Assembly: GCA_034436755.1 (NCBI GenBank)
Contig: DAOTVB010000218.1
Location: 1 to 64,000 of the forward strand
Direction: 5' to 3'
DNA length: 64,000 nt
Source: CAKZQX01 sp034436755
GTDB lineage: Bacteria; Chloroflexota; Chloroflexia; Chloroflexales; Chloroflexaceae
Below the pieces are notes generated by a model, which was not told the origin of the DNA, made no database searches, and saw nothing but the letters and a program-made list of their open reading frames with translations. The translations under genes and the position numbers were made by a program. Of the stretch, positions 16,634 to 25,136 are shown one piece after another. Numbering within the stretch: the stretch's first letter is position 1; every line of letters starts with the position of its first letter.

Positions 16634-17374
16634 ATGACAACGAATAACGTGAAGGTACTGATAATCGATGACCATCCACTGTTTCGTCAGGGTATTCGGT
16701 GGAGCCTGGAGGATGCAGGTGACATGGAAGTCGTGGGGGAAGCGGAGAATGGTCAGGAGGCGATCAAGCTGACGGAACGCCTTATGCCTGACGTCGTGCT
16801 GGTAGACATTAACCTGCCCGGTCTCAACGGGTTAGAAGTGGCCCGGGTGATCAAACGCCGCGAGCCGCGCATCGGCATTATTGTGCTGAGTGTCTATGAA
16901 GACGACGAGCAGCTCTTTCAGGCAATTAAGGTGGGCGCAGCGGCCTATTCATCCAAGGATGTGCATCCTGATGATCTGCTGTTCTATATTCGCGAAGTTG
17001 CCAGGGGCAAGTATCTGATTAACGAGAGTGTTCTGGCAAAACCTCATGTCGCCACGCGCGTCCTTCATCAGTTCCGTGAACTGGCTGCCTCGGAAGATGA
17101 GCAGACCAGCGCACTGTTTGCACCGTTGACCAGCCGTGAAATCGAGATTCTCGACTGTATTGCGCGCGGTCTCTCAAACAAGGAGATCGCCAACGAGTTG
17201 AGTATCAGCGGTCAGACCGTCAAGAACCATATTACCTCGATTCTCTCGAAGCTCCAGGTCAATGACCGGACGATGGCGGTAATTTACGCGATCAAGCGGG
17301 GTTGGATCAAGATGGGGTACGATAGCGGCGGTGGGCACTCTGAGGATAGTCAGGCGCTGGGCGCTTCGTCGTAG
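16634..17374 (+). CDS. LuxR-family response regulator (NarL/DegU type)
   Basis: 246 residues. The receiver domain (1-~125) has the acidic pocket IIDDHPLFRQG, the phospho-acceptor Asp in VVLVDINLPGLNG (about residue 58), the switch residue in IIVLSVYEDDE and the conserved Lys in AYSSKDVHP. After a linker the C-terminal LuxR helix-turn-helix is complete: LTSREIEILDCIARGLSNKE, then IANELSISGQTVKNHITSIL and SKLQVNDRTMAVIYAIKRGW. It is the partner of the upstream kinase and binds DNA as a dimer when phosphorylated, by family analogy. The target genes cannot be told from sequence. A 13-bp-stem hairpin follows the stop. Confidence 0.92.
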   Translation: MTTNNVKVLIIDDHPLFRQGIRWSLEDAGDMEVVGEAENGQEAIKLTERLMPDVVLVDINLPGLNGLEVARVIKRREPRIGIIVLSVYEDDEQLFQAIKVGAAAYSSKDVHPDDLLFYIREVARGKYLINESVLAKPHVATRVLHQFRELAASEDEQTSALFAPLTSREIEILDCIARGLSNKEIANELSISGQTVKNHITSILSKLQVNDRTMAVIYAIKRGWIKMGYDSGGGHSEDSQALGASS

Positions 17375-17400
17375 CGTCTGTCGTCATCCGCCAGGAAAGC

Positions 17401-17439
17401 CGGAAGCAGCGCGTTCCCGCCTGGGGCGCGCTGCTTCCG
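17401..17439 (+). terminator. Hairpin after response regulator gene
   Basis: CGGAAGCAGCGCG and CGCGCTGCTTCCG form a perfect 13-bp stem with a 13-base loop, 26 bases after the response-regulator stop. No strong T-run follows, so this is a likely but not canonical terminator. Confidence 0.5.
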
Positions 17440-17461
17440 TGTGTCCGGATATAAATAACCG

Positions 17462-17545
17462 GGAGTCCCGGCTTTCGCGGGTGGCATGCCTGTCGGGACA
17501 GGGCAGACTGCCGGGAACGCCTGATCCGACTGAAGCCGGGACTCC
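17462..17545. repeat. 84-bp element with perfect 13-bp inverted ends
   Basis: GGAGTCCCGGCTT at the left and AAGCCGGGACTCC at the right are exact inverted copies around a 58-base core that itself contains small pairings (CCTGTCGGGACAGG). It lies between the convergent response-regulator and topA genes. It may be a dispersed repeat or part of a bidirectional terminator. Confidence 0.5.
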
Positions 17546-17611
17546 AGAGCGGCGCTATCTGGATTAAAAATTCAACGTTTATCAGCGCGTCCCTACGGGA
17601 AGCACGGATAC

Positions 17612-20365
17612 TTATTCCTCACCCGCTTCTTCAACTTCCACCGCTGCTGCTTTGCGGCGCGCGCCTGATTCAGTTGTAGCCTTGCTGGTTGCAGCGCCGC
17701 TGCCGTTACTGCTGGTTTGCGCACGCTCCTGGGCAGCTTTCTTCGTAGACTTCTTTGCTTTGGCTGTGCCGGTCTTTGCGGTTGTTGCAGTGTCCGGTTC
17801 GGCGGTTCCGTTGCCGGTGGTGGCTGCGGCTTTACCTTTGGCTGTCTTCGCCGTCGTCTTTGTGGTCTTCTTCTTCGCCTTGCCGGTGCTGGTCTTTGCG
17901 GTTGTCGCAGTGTCCGGTTCGGTGGCTCCGTTACTGGCGGCGGTTGCGTCTTTGCCTTTGGCCGTCTTCGCCGTTGTCTTTGTAGACTTCTTCTTCGTCT
18001 TGCCGGATGCTGTCTCAGTTGTCCCCGCCGTATCTTTGCCGTCCGCAGCCTTGGCCTCTTCCGCCTCCGGCACATACTCGCTCACCTGCGCCAGATCATT
18101 GGTTGTGTAGTCACACTGCGGGTAGCGGCTACAGCCATAGAATGGCCGGCCAAACTTGCCCCGGCGCTGCATCATCTCGCCCTCGCTACACTTGGGGCAG
18201 GTGACGCCGGTCGGCACCGGCAGGGGCACGGGTTTGCCATCCTTGCCGATGCGGCGGGTGTTCTTACACTCCGGATAGCCCGAGCAGCCGTAGAACGGCC
18301 CGAAGCGGCTCTTCTTGAGCACCATCGGCTTGCCGCAGACATTACACATCACATCGCTGGTTTCCGCCGAACCGGCCGCATCCAGGACGATATGCCCTTC
18401 GGTGTCGCGGTGGAAGTTGCTGGTAAAGTCGCACGACTCCGGCCCACCCTCTTTGCTGTAGCGTGAACAGGCCAGGAATTCGCCGTTGCGTCCGAACTTG
18501 ATCACAAGCTGGCCTTCGTTGCACTTGGGGCAGGTCAGGTCAGTCCGAATCTCCTCCAGTTTGACATTGCGCATGCTCTGCCGGGCCTCTTCCAACGTCT
18601 CCTCGAAGGGGCCGTAGAAGGTGCGCAACACCAGCACCCACTGCTTCTCACCAATGGCGATATCATCCAGTTGCTGCTCCAACCCCGAGGTGAAGTCGTA
18701 ATCGACAATCTTGGGGAAGTGGGCTACCAGCAGATCGGTGACAACCCGCCCCAGCGTTGTCGGTATCAGCTTCTTCTCGGTCAGGCTGACATACTCGCGG
18801 TCCTGGACGGTCGAGATAATCTGCGCATAGGTCGATGGTCGCCCGATGCCCAGCCGTTCCATCTCTTTGACCAGGCTGGCTTCGGTATAGCGGGGCGGCG
18901 GCTCGGTGAAGTGCTGCAGTGGCAGCAGCGCCAGCAGATCCAGCGCTTCCTGCTCGCTCAGGAGCGGGAGCCGCTTCTCACGATCTTCATCCTCCTCGCC
19001 CTCGTCCAGACTGACATTGTAGACCGCCAGGAACCCGGGGAACTTGAGCACACTGCCGGTTGCCCGGAAGGTGTAGGGCGCGGTGCCGGACTGTCCATTA
19101 TCCGTGGTCCATGCGCCGATATCCACCGTGGTGCTATCGAAGATGGCGGGGGACATCTGGCTTGCCAGGAAGCGCTTCCAGATCAGATCATACAGTCGGT
19201 GTGCGTCGCGTTCCAGCTTGCTGGCGAGCATCTCCGGGGTGCGGTTGCTGCTGGTGGGGCGCACGGCCTCGTGTGCCTCCTGCGCACCCTTGGCGCGCTT
19301 CTTGAAGACCGGGGGCTTCTCCGGCAGGTACTCCTTGCCATAGCGCTGCTCAATCACCTGACGCGCTTCCTGCTGGGCCTCCTGCGCCACATTGGTGCTG
19401 TCGGTACGCATATAGGTAATTAACCCGACCGTGCCTTCCTCGCCGCCGATGTCAATCCCCTCATACAGGCGCTGTGCCAGCGTCATAGTCTTCTTGGCGC
19501 TAAAGCCCAGCTTGCGCCCGGCCTCCTGCTGTAAGGTGCTGGTGATAAAGGGCGGCAGCGGATTGCGGCGCTTGTCTTTGCGCGTGACCTTCTGCACCAT
19601 GTAGCGCGCATGCTCCAGGTCGCCAACAATTCCGTGCGCTTGCTCTTCATTCTCGATAGCGAACTTGTCGAGTTTTTTGCCGCCGCGCTCGATCAGCACT
19701 GCCCGGAACGCATCTTTGCGCGGTTCCTCGGCGGCATCTGCCTTGCCGTTGCTGGAACTGCCTGCCAGATGTTTTGCCAGGTCCGCCTCAATGGTCCAGT
19801 ACTCGACTGGTTTAAAGGCTTCAATCTCCTGTTCGCGTGCGACAATCAACCGTACCGCCACCGACTGCACGCGTCCAGCGGACAACCCGCGCTTTACTTT
19901 GTCCCAGAGCAGGGGACTGAGGCGGTAGCCCACAAGCCGGTCCAGCACGCGGCGGGCCTGCTGCGCTTCTACCAGGTTATTGTTGATCTGGCGCGGGTTT
20001 GCAATTGCGGCCTGCACCGCCGGTTTGGTAATCTCCTGGAAGACCACCCGATGCACCGGCATATTCCGCGGAATCCCGGCAGCCTGGGTGATATGCCAGG
20101 CAATCGCTTCTCCCTCACGATCCGGGTCAGTTGCCAGATAGACTGCGTCGGCCTTCTTGATGGCCTGGCGCAGTTCGTTGACCACCTTCTGCTTCGTGAC
20201 TTCATAGACTGGAGCGAAGTCATGTTCCAGATCGATCGAAAGATCTTTTTTGGGCAAGTCGCGCACATGCCCCATGCTGGAGGTGACACGAAAGCCAGTG
20301 CCGAGATATTTCTGAATCGTCTTGGCTTTTGCGGGCGACTCGACGATTACAAGTTTATCTGCCAT
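17612..20365 (-). CDS. topA: DNA topoisomerase I (type IA) with Lys/Ala/Thr-rich tail
   Basis: 917 residues. It relaxes negative supercoils through a 5'-phosphotyrosine intermediate. The Toprim domain is at the start (VIVESPAKAKTIQKYLG; DPDREGEAIAWH near 85). The active-site Tyr lies in VGLITYMRTDSTNVA (about 317). Three C-terminal four-cysteine zinc ribbons follow: CPKCNEGQLVIKFGRNGEF, CNVCGKPMVLKKSRFGPFYG and CPKCSEGEMMQRRGKFGRP. The last ~140 residues are a low-complexity basic tail with two near-identical blocks (TAKTAKGK, GNGTAEPDTATTAKT), like histone H1-type tails on actinobacterial and Chloroflexota TopA; it probably aids DNA binding and processivity. A palindrome overlaps its likely promoter. 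Confidence 0.97.
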   Translation of the reverse strand: MADKLVIVESPAKAKTIQKYLGTGFRVTSSMGHVRDLPKKDLSIDLEHDFAPVYEVTKQKVVNELRQAIKKADAVYLATDPDREGEAIAWHITQAAGIPRNMPVHRVVFQEITKPAVQAAIANPRQINNNLVEAQQARRVLDRLVGYRLSPLLWDKVKRGLSAGRVQSVAVRLIVAREQEIEAFKPVEYWTIEADLAKHLAGSSSNGKADAAEEPRKDAFRAVLIERGGKKLDKFAIENEEQAHGIVGDLEHARYMVQKVTRKDKRRNPLPPFITSTLQQEAGRKLGFSAKKTMTLAQRLYEGIDIGGEEGTVGLITYMRTDSTNVAQEAQQEARQVIEQRYGKEYLPEKPPVFKKRAKGAQEAHEAVRPTSSNRTPEMLASKLERDAHRLYDLIWKRFLASQMSPAIFDSTTVDIGAWTTDNGQSGTAPYTFRATGSVLKFPGFLAVYNVSLDEGEEDEDREKRLPLLSEQEALDLLALLPLQHFTEPPPRYTEASLVKEMERLGIGRPSTYAQIISTVQDREYVSLTEKKLIPTTLGRVVTDLLVAHFPKIVDYDFTSGLEQQLDDIAIGEKQWVLVLRTFYGPFEETLEEARQSMRNVKLEEIRTDLTCPKCNEGQLVIKFGRNGEFLACSRYSKEGGPESCDFTSNFHRDTEGHIVLDAAGSAETSDVMCNVCGKPMVLKKSRFGPFYGCSGYPECKNTRRIGKDGKPVPLPVPTGVTCPKCSEGEMMQRRGKFGRPFYGCSRYPQCDYTTNDLAQVSEYVPEAEEAKAADGKDTAGTTETASGKTKKKSTKTTAKTAKGKDATAASNGATEPDTATTAKTSTGKAKKKTTKTTAKTAKGKAAATTGNGTAEPDTATTAKTGTAKAKKSTKKAAQERAQTSSNGSGAATSKATTESGARRKAAAVEVEEAGEE

Positions 20366-20379
20366 ATGATATTACTCCG

Positions 20380-20399
20380 AACTGACCGTATAGTCAGTT
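20380..20399. promoter_or_regulatory. Palindromic site upstream of topA
   Basis: AACTGAC and GTCAGTT form a perfect 7-bp inverted repeat around CGTATA. On the minus strand the centre reads TATACG, a possible -10 box 15-25 bases before the topA ATG, so the site could be an operator. Confidence 0.35.
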
Positions 20400-20743
20400 G
20401 CTACAACTACGATGAGACCCGTCATGCTACATGTAGTGAAGGATCACCTGGCATTGGGAGCAAAACCGTTCACGCTGTGCAAGATGACGCCTGTTTCAGG
20501 GCTTGCATATCTGCTGTGAGAAATGAAGTTTGATGATCATACTCATCTAAGAACTATTTACATCCCTGCCCACTACCTGATACCGTGTTGCAACTCTATG
20601 CTTACCATTTATTGTTGGCACTATACGCAGGTATACCAGCATTGTCAAGATAGCATTGTGTATGAAAAGTCAACAACCATCTGGTCAGTTTATAGAAATG
20701 GCTTCATAATGCGCCTGATACACCGGCGACTATGCCGACCGTA
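20400..20743. other. Intergenic region without recognised gene
   Basis: About 340 AT-richer bases between the topA promoter region and the end of the GIY-YIG gene. No protein-like frame, RNA gene or convincing repeat was seen. Confidence 0.5.
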
Positions 20744-21229
20744 TTAGCAAGCGGCCTTTTCATCAAAGAGACTGATCTCAATCTGGAATTGGGCACATTC
20801 GGGGGTGTCAAGCGGGAGACTCTGGAGCAGGACGGCATTGAAGAGGCATGGTCGCGGACGGGTCGCACTGTAGAAGAGGTGGCTGGCACAGCGAGTATCG
20901 CTGGATCCGAAGCCGCGTACCGGGATGGTTACCTCCGGTAGATTGGTAAGGATGGTACACCAGGTACACTCCAGTGCGGGACCGCCGGCAACCGTCCAGG
21001 CTTCCAGCAGATGTGCGTGGGGACGGAGATAGTCGAGATGCCAGTGGGGATGGGGTTTTGTGCGCCGCTGATGATATGCCAGCCGCGCCGGCAACTCACC
21101 CGATCCGAATGCACTACCGACATAGAGATAGTAGCCTGCTGCAAAATCGAAGCAGCCCAGTCGCCCAATCCGCAGGTGTGGGACATCGGCGGTCAGGTGC
21201 AGTATCAGCAGGTAACTTCCTTTTGCCAT
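20744..21229 (-). CDS. GIY-YIG nuclease family protein (DUF123 type)
   Basis: 161 residues from MAKGSYLLILHL. The domain is of the single-domain DUF123 type: FAAGYYLYVGSAFGSGELPA corresponds to the GIY...YVGSA core, followed by RLAYHQRR and PHWHLDYLRP (the family has K-x-hWHIDYL). C-terminal blocks ECTWCTILT and VRGFGSSDTRCASHLFY carry conserved Cys and His residues. The GIY-YIG glycine/tyrosine pattern is kept, so nuclease activity is possible. Family members are poorly characterised and may act in DNA repair. The start is chosen by homology; the ribosome-binding site is weak. The gene stands alone, divergent from purD. Confidence 0.85.
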   Translation of the reverse strand: MAKGSYLLILHLTADVPHLRIGRLGCFDFAAGYYLYVGSAFGSGELPARLAYHQRRTKPHPHWHLDYLRPHAHLLEAWTVAGGPALECTWCTILTNLPEVTIPVRGFGSSDTRCASHLFYSATRPRPCLFNAVLLQSLPLDTPECAQFQIEISLFDEKAAC

Positions 21230-21346
21230 GGCTGATCCCGGTGATGGAGATAGGGTATACACATAGTTAAAAAAGGAAATCATGTGTAATGAAAATGGTT
21301 CGTTCCTTCTTTGATTTATCATGGGTATTATAGGGGTATGTACGTC

Positions 21347-21380
21347 AGTTGTCCAATCATTTCAGGGTCATGTTATAATG
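21347..21380 (+). promoter_or_regulatory. purD promoter, predicted leaderless transcript
   Basis: A perfect TATAAT at 21375-21380 lies only 6 bases before the purD ATG at 21387. A transcript starting at the normal distance would begin at or next to the ATG. A possible -35 is TTGTCC about 19 bases before the -10. No Shine-Dalgarno sequence is present, which agrees with leaderless translation. Confidence 0.5.
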
Positions 21381-21386
21381 TGCCGT

Positions 21387-22619
21387 ATGAAAGTTTTGTT
21401 AATTGGATCGGGCGGTCGTGAGCATACGCTGGCCTGGCGGTTGGCCCAGTCTCCACAACTGGATCAATTGTTAATCGCGCCCGGTAATCCGGGCACCGCA
21501 CGGCTGGGGCAGAATATCGCTATTCCGGTGACAGACCTGGAGGCGCTGGCTGAGCTGGCGCAACGCGAGACGGTCGATCTCGTGGTCGTGGGCCCGGAAG
21601 ATCCGCTGGTCCACGGTCTGGTGGATCGCTGCCTGGCCCGGGGTATCCCCGCCTTTGGTCCTACCGCCGCTGCCGCGCGTATCGAGGGCAGCAAGTCGTT
21701 TGCCAAAACGCTGATGCACGAAGCCGGTGTGCCCACGGCTGAGGCCTACACGTTTGATACGCCCGCTGATGCCGCCGCATTTGTGCGGAAAAGCGGGCAA
21801 CCCTGGGTGGTCAAGGCCGACGGTCTGGCCCAGGGTAAGGGTGTCGTTGTGCCTGGAGATGTGGAGGCAACGCTGGCGGCGATTGAGCGCCTGGGGACAA
21901 CCGCAGCCGGCACACGGCTGCTGCTGGAAGAGCGGCTGCATGGGCGCGAGATTTCGGTGCTGGCGCTGTGCGATGGGAAGAGGCTGCTGCCGCTGCCGCC
22001 CGCCCGGGATCATAAGCGACTCCTCGACGGCGATAATGGTCCCAACACTGGCGGCATGGGGGCGGTGGCCCCGATTGAAGACATTGATGTGGCGCAGATG
22101 GTGGCGCAGTGCATGCAGCCGGTGGTTGATCGGTTGGCTGCGCGCGGAACGCCGTTCTGCGGTTCGCTCTATGCCGGGCTGATTCTCACAGATCATGGCC
22201 CGCTGGTGCTGGAGTTTAACGCCCGGTTTGGTGATCCGGAGGCGCAGGTGGTCTTGCCGCTGGTGGAAGGGGATCTGCCGGCGGCGCTTATGGCCTGTGC
22301 CGAAGGGCGTCTCGATCCCGGCATGCTGCGTCAGCGGCCGGGCTATGCCGCCTGCGTGGTGCTGGCGGCGGCGGGCTATCCCGATGCGCCGCGCCGGGGT
22401 GATCCGATCCGTGGCACCGAGGCGGTTGAGACTGCTGACCTGTTGCTGTTCCACGCGGGGACGGCGCAGCGTGATGGTGCGCTGGTCACGGCCGGCGGGC
22501 GCGTGCTGGGTGTCACCGGGTTGGGGTCGGATATGCGGACCGCGCTGGACCAGGCCTATGGCGCAATCCGGACCATTGATTTTGCGGATAAGCAGTATCG
22601 CACGGATATCGGGGGATGA
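21387..22619 (+). CDS. purD: Phosphoribosylamine-glycine ligase (GAR synthetase)
   Basis: 410 residues from MKVLLIGSGGREHTLAW; the earlier in-frame starts are rejected because family members begin here and a TATAAT box lies between. It catalyses ATP + phosphoribosylamine + glycine to GAR, step 2 of purine synthesis. All ATP-grasp features are intact: VVKADGLAQGKGVVVPGD, ARDHKRLLDGDNGPNTGGMG and FNARFGDPEAQVVLPL. This contrasts with the degenerate paralogue at 6713-8050. The stop overlaps the purN start (ATGA), so the two are translationally coupled, joining GAR synthesis to GAR formylation. Confidence 0.97.
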   Translation: MKVLLIGSGGREHTLAWRLAQSPQLDQLLIAPGNPGTARLGQNIAIPVTDLEALAELAQRETVDLVVVGPEDPLVHGLVDRCLARGIPAFGPTAAAARIEGSKSFAKTLMHEAGVPTAEAYTFDTPADAAAFVRKSGQPWVVKADGLAQGKGVVVPGDVEATLAAIERLGTTAAGTRLLLEERLHGREISVLALCDGKRLLPLPPARDHKRLLDGDNGPNTGGMGAVAPIEDIDVAQMVAQCMQPVVDRLAARGTPFCGSLYAGLILTDHGPLVLEFNARFGDPEAQVVLPLVEGDLPAALMACAEGRLDPGMLRQRPGYAACVVLAAAGYPDAPRRGDPIRGTEAVETADLLLFHAGTAQRDGALVTAGGRVLGVTGLGSDMRTALDQAYGAIRTIDFADKQYRTDIGG

Positions 22620-23260
22620 GTTTGCGGGTTGCGGTTCTTCTCAGTGGGAGTGGGAGTAATTTGCAGGCGCTGCTGGATGCCCAGGCTGCCGCCGATCTGG
22701 GAGCCGAGGTGGTGCTGGTTGTTGCCGATCGCGCCGATGCATACGGCTTGCAGCGGGCGCTGAAGCATAAAATCGCCAACGCCTATGTCCCCCTCAAACG
22801 GGCACGCGATCCGGCAATGCGCAGCGCCTGGGAGCAACGCCTGGCCGATGTGATTGCCGCATTTGCCCCCGATCTGGTGGTGCTGGCGGGCTTTATGCGG
22901 GTGCTCTCCGCTACCTTCCTCGAGCGCTTCCCCAATCAGGTTATCAATCAGCACCCGGCGCTGCTGCCCGACGACGGCAGCGATACCGTGCGTACTCAGG
23001 CCGGTCCGGAGGTGCCCGCGTTGCGTGGCGCGCATGTGGTGGCCGACGCGCTACGGCTGAAACTGCCCGTCACCGGTTGTACGATCCACCGCGCTACGCC
23101 GGAGGTAGACAATGGGCCGGTCCTGGCGCGCACCGAGGTGCCGATCCTCCCGGATGATACTGAGGAGACCCTGCATGAACGGATCAAAGTGCAGGAGCGC
23201 CAGATGATTGTGGCGGTGGTACAATCACTGGCGCGGGAGCATACGCAGGGAGTTGCGTGA
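22616..23260 (+). CDS. purN: Phosphoribosylglycinamide formyltransferase
   Basis: 214 residues. It transfers formyl from 10-formyl-THF to GAR (step 3 of purine synthesis). Motifs: VAVLLSGSGSNLQALLD at the N terminus, the catalytic Asn/His in VINQHPALLPD and the catalytic Asp in HRATPEVDNGPVLAR. Between them a variable loop, DDGSDTVRTQAGPEVPALRG, replaces the more usual short FPG loop before the H-A segment. The start overlaps the purD stop by 4 bases. The 10-formyl-THF substrate connects this unit functionally with the fchA-folD block at 5-6.6 kb. Confidence 0.94.
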   Translation: MSLRVAVLLSGSGSNLQALLDAQAAADLGAEVVLVVADRADAYGLQRALKHKIANAYVPLKRARDPAMRSAWEQRLADVIAAFAPDLVVLAGFMRVLSATFLERFPNQVINQHPALLPDDGSDTVRTQAGPEVPALRGAHVVADALRLKLPVTGCTIHRATPEVDNGPVLARTEVPILPDDTEETLHERIKVQERQMIVAVVQSLAREHTQGVA

Positions 23261-23305
23261 GCAGGTATCGGGGACATGCTGCGGCGCGTCCCCCGAAAAT
23301 CAGGA

Positions 23306-23622
23306 TCAGGTATACTTCTCTTTGCGGACAACCGCAACATCTTGCATGTAGGCGATAATCGCGTAGTCCGGGAAGTAGCGCTCAACCAGATGGGCGATAA
23401 TCTGGTCGGCGGCGACCGGGCTGACCAGGGTCTCGATCCGGATGTCCGGATGTTGCGCCCCTCGGCCAGGCCACTCTCACGGATACCGTGGGTGCCCTCG
23501 CCCTCAACCTCGGTGCTGGTGTAGCCGCGCGCTCCCAGTCGCTTGATATCCTTCACCAGATGTTCTTCCAGGACACTCTCAGTAATAATTGTTACCAGTT
23601 TTACCGTGACTGTTTTGACCAT
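23306..23622 (-). pseudogene. PII-like protein gene broken by an 8-bp tandem duplication
   Basis: The frame from ATG 23622 reads MVKTVTVKLVTIITESVL, then EEHLVKDIKRLGARGYT and GLAEGRNIR, typical of small PII-like (GlnB-fold) proteins. It then runs out of frame because CCGGATGT is present twice in tandem (23438-23453, plus strand). Removing one 8-bp unit restores RIETLVSPVAADQIIAHL, VERYFPDYAIIAYMQDV and AVVRKEKYT, ending at 23306, about 103 residues in total. Either a pseudogene or a slippage-controlled on/off gene; an assembly error is also possible. It lies downstream of a winged-helix regulator in the same direction. Confidence 0.75.
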
Positions 23623-23704
23623 AACTGTGCCAGCAGATTGTTGGAGAAAAGCAGGATTATTGTCTGGAGGTCATCGTGGGGAGCCGGGCGGTTTCCCGAA
23701 TGAC

Positions 23705-24043
23705 TTACCGTCCGGCGGCGGGCTCCTCAATATCGAGGTCAGACGCATCGGCCACGCGATCCGGGTGATCGAGCGGCGTCAGCAGATCGAGCAGTTCACG
23801 AATAACATGCCCATGCTGGGCGGGATGCCGCATCGGGCGCTCGGGGTGAATCACATAGTAGTTGTGGCGACCTTCACGAATGTGGCTGATATAGCCGGTT
23901 TCCTCCAAGTCGCGGAGCAGACGCTGCACGGCCCGCTCGGTGATGCCGACTTTTGCGGCGATCTCGCGGGCAGTTGCGCGGCGGTTGCGCGCAATGCAGA
24001 GCAGCACCTGGGAATGGTTTGTCAGAAATGTCCATTTTGCCAT
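23705..24043 (-). CDS. Winged helix-turn-helix transcriptional regulator
   Basis: 112 residues. MAKWTFLTNHSQVLLCIAR opens an ArsR/MarR-like winged helix; RATAREIAAKVGITERAVQR is the helix-turn-helix and EETGYISHIREGRHNYYVI the wing. The C terminus is acidic, without a recognisable ligand-binding domain. The small size and the position 82 bases upstream of the PII-like gene suggest that it is the first gene of a unit and may control it. There is no metal-binding Cys cluster as in ArsR repressors. No strong ribosome-binding site is visible. Confidence 0.8.
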   Translation of the reverse strand: MAKWTFLTNHSQVLLCIARNRRATAREIAAKVGITERAVQRLLRDLEETGYISHIREGRHNYYVIHPERPMRHPAQHGHVIRELLDLLTPLDHPDRVADASDLDIEEPAAGR

Positions 24044-24278
24044 AGTTTGCGTCTCCGGCTCAGGTGGTCAGAATCAGTTCGCGGGATTCGGCGGACCCCG
24101 GCTTGACCATTGTGAAACACGTCTATTGTATCACGCAATCCCTAACGTATGTCAAGCAGTTTCGCTGAATTGCTATCTGACGGTGAGCCGAAATGTTGCG
24201 CATTCCGCTATAGCCTCCGGGAAAGGGGGTACTTCCCGGAGGCTGCGTCTGACCTGCGCGTTCCAGAGCCGGTAATCC

Positions 24279-24710
24279 TTAACCAGCAACACTGTCCTGG
24301 CGTACACGCCGCAATCCCAGGTACTGGACTTCGGCAAAGCCGGCAACGATCAACGCCAGGATTGCGATGATCCATATTCCGGCAGTTGTCAGTGGTAGCC
24401 AGCCACTCAGCAGGAGTACGATACTATCGATTACCCAGATGACATCCAGCAGAATGACGGCAAGCGCCAGTTTCGGGTTGATACGCTGTTGCGCGGCAAG
24501 AAAGAAGAGTGCCACGCCGTAGCAGCCAAGCACAAAGCCGGTTCCGCGTAGGACAAGGGGCGCGGGAATACCGAGCAGGGTTGTCAACGGTGCAGCCGCC
24601 AGCAGCAGGATAATGCCGCTTACGCCGCAGAAGATACCATTTGCCAGGATTGCGCGATGGAGCAGTCCGGCTGTTTCCGTCTGGTTGCGGGTCTGGACCT
24701 GAGTCGCCAT
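24279..24710 (-). CDS. Small integral membrane protein
   Basis: 143 residues from the ATG at 24710, chosen because AGGAGG lies 6 bases upstream. Four hydrophobic segments are visible: AILANGIFCGVSGIILLLAA, LVLRGTGFVLGCYGVALFFL, ALAVILLDVIWVIDSIVLLL and AGIWIIAILALIVAGFAEV. Short loops and a basic C terminus (LRRVRQDS) suggest both ends face the cytoplasm. The pattern resembles small four-helix DoxX/SPW-like membrane proteins, but I cannot assign a family. Function unknown. It is transcribed away from repeat copy 3. Confidence 0.65.
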   Translation of the reverse strand: MATQVQTRNQTETAGLLHRAILANGIFCGVSGIILLLAAAPLTTLLGIPAPLVLRGTGFVLGCYGVALFFLAAQQRINPKLALAVILLDVIWVIDSIVLLLSGWLPLTTAGIWIIAILALIVAGFAEVQYLGLRRVRQDSVAG

Positions 24711-24924
24711 GTTCAACCTCCTTCATACATCGCTTACACGGTTACGATGCCCGTAGCATAGCGTGCGCATAGCTGCCATGTGAAGGAAAAAAGGTGCCAT
24801 ATCCTGCCAATCTGTGTGCCATTTGTTGCACGCTACCTGCCAGGGGGGACACGTTTCTCGGTAAGCGGGTGGTTGGTACCAGACCGGAACAAAACAGGTT
24901 GCACCGGGTACGGTGTATCAATGA

Positions 24925-25116
24925 CACGCGTTACGCGGTGCGTGTCCAAACAAAATGTTTCATCCGATGGAAGTCCGATTCGCCTGCGGCAGCATGGTAC
25001 TTCTTTTTTCTTTTGCACACAAAAATTCACAACATGAATTTTTTGTGCAAAAGATCGAGAATCTTCCGCCCTGCCGGAGGCGAAATACACTTTCGGGTCA
25101 GGGATCGCGTGAATAG
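24925..25116. repeat. Inverted-repeat element, copy 3
   Basis: It contains the same nested plan: left end CGTTACGCGGTG, middle arms TCGCCTGCGGCAGCATGGTA and CCGCCCTGCCGGAGGCGA, and the inner hairpin CTTTTGCACACAAAAATTCA with TGAATTTTTTGTGCAAAAG. The outer terminal repeats are eroded and no target duplication is seen. It sits 3' of the split membrane-protein gene. Confidence 0.65.
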
Positions 25117-25136
25117 TATCAATGAACCCCTGGCAA

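Noticed and set aside
17790..17990. CRISPR-like or minisatellite array
   Set aside because: The repeats are coding and belong to the Lys/Ala/Thr-rich TopA tail.
22996..23300. Continuation of the minus-strand PII-like frame across purN
   Set aside because: It results from the 8-bp duplication; composition is unlike protein and it lies antisense to purN.
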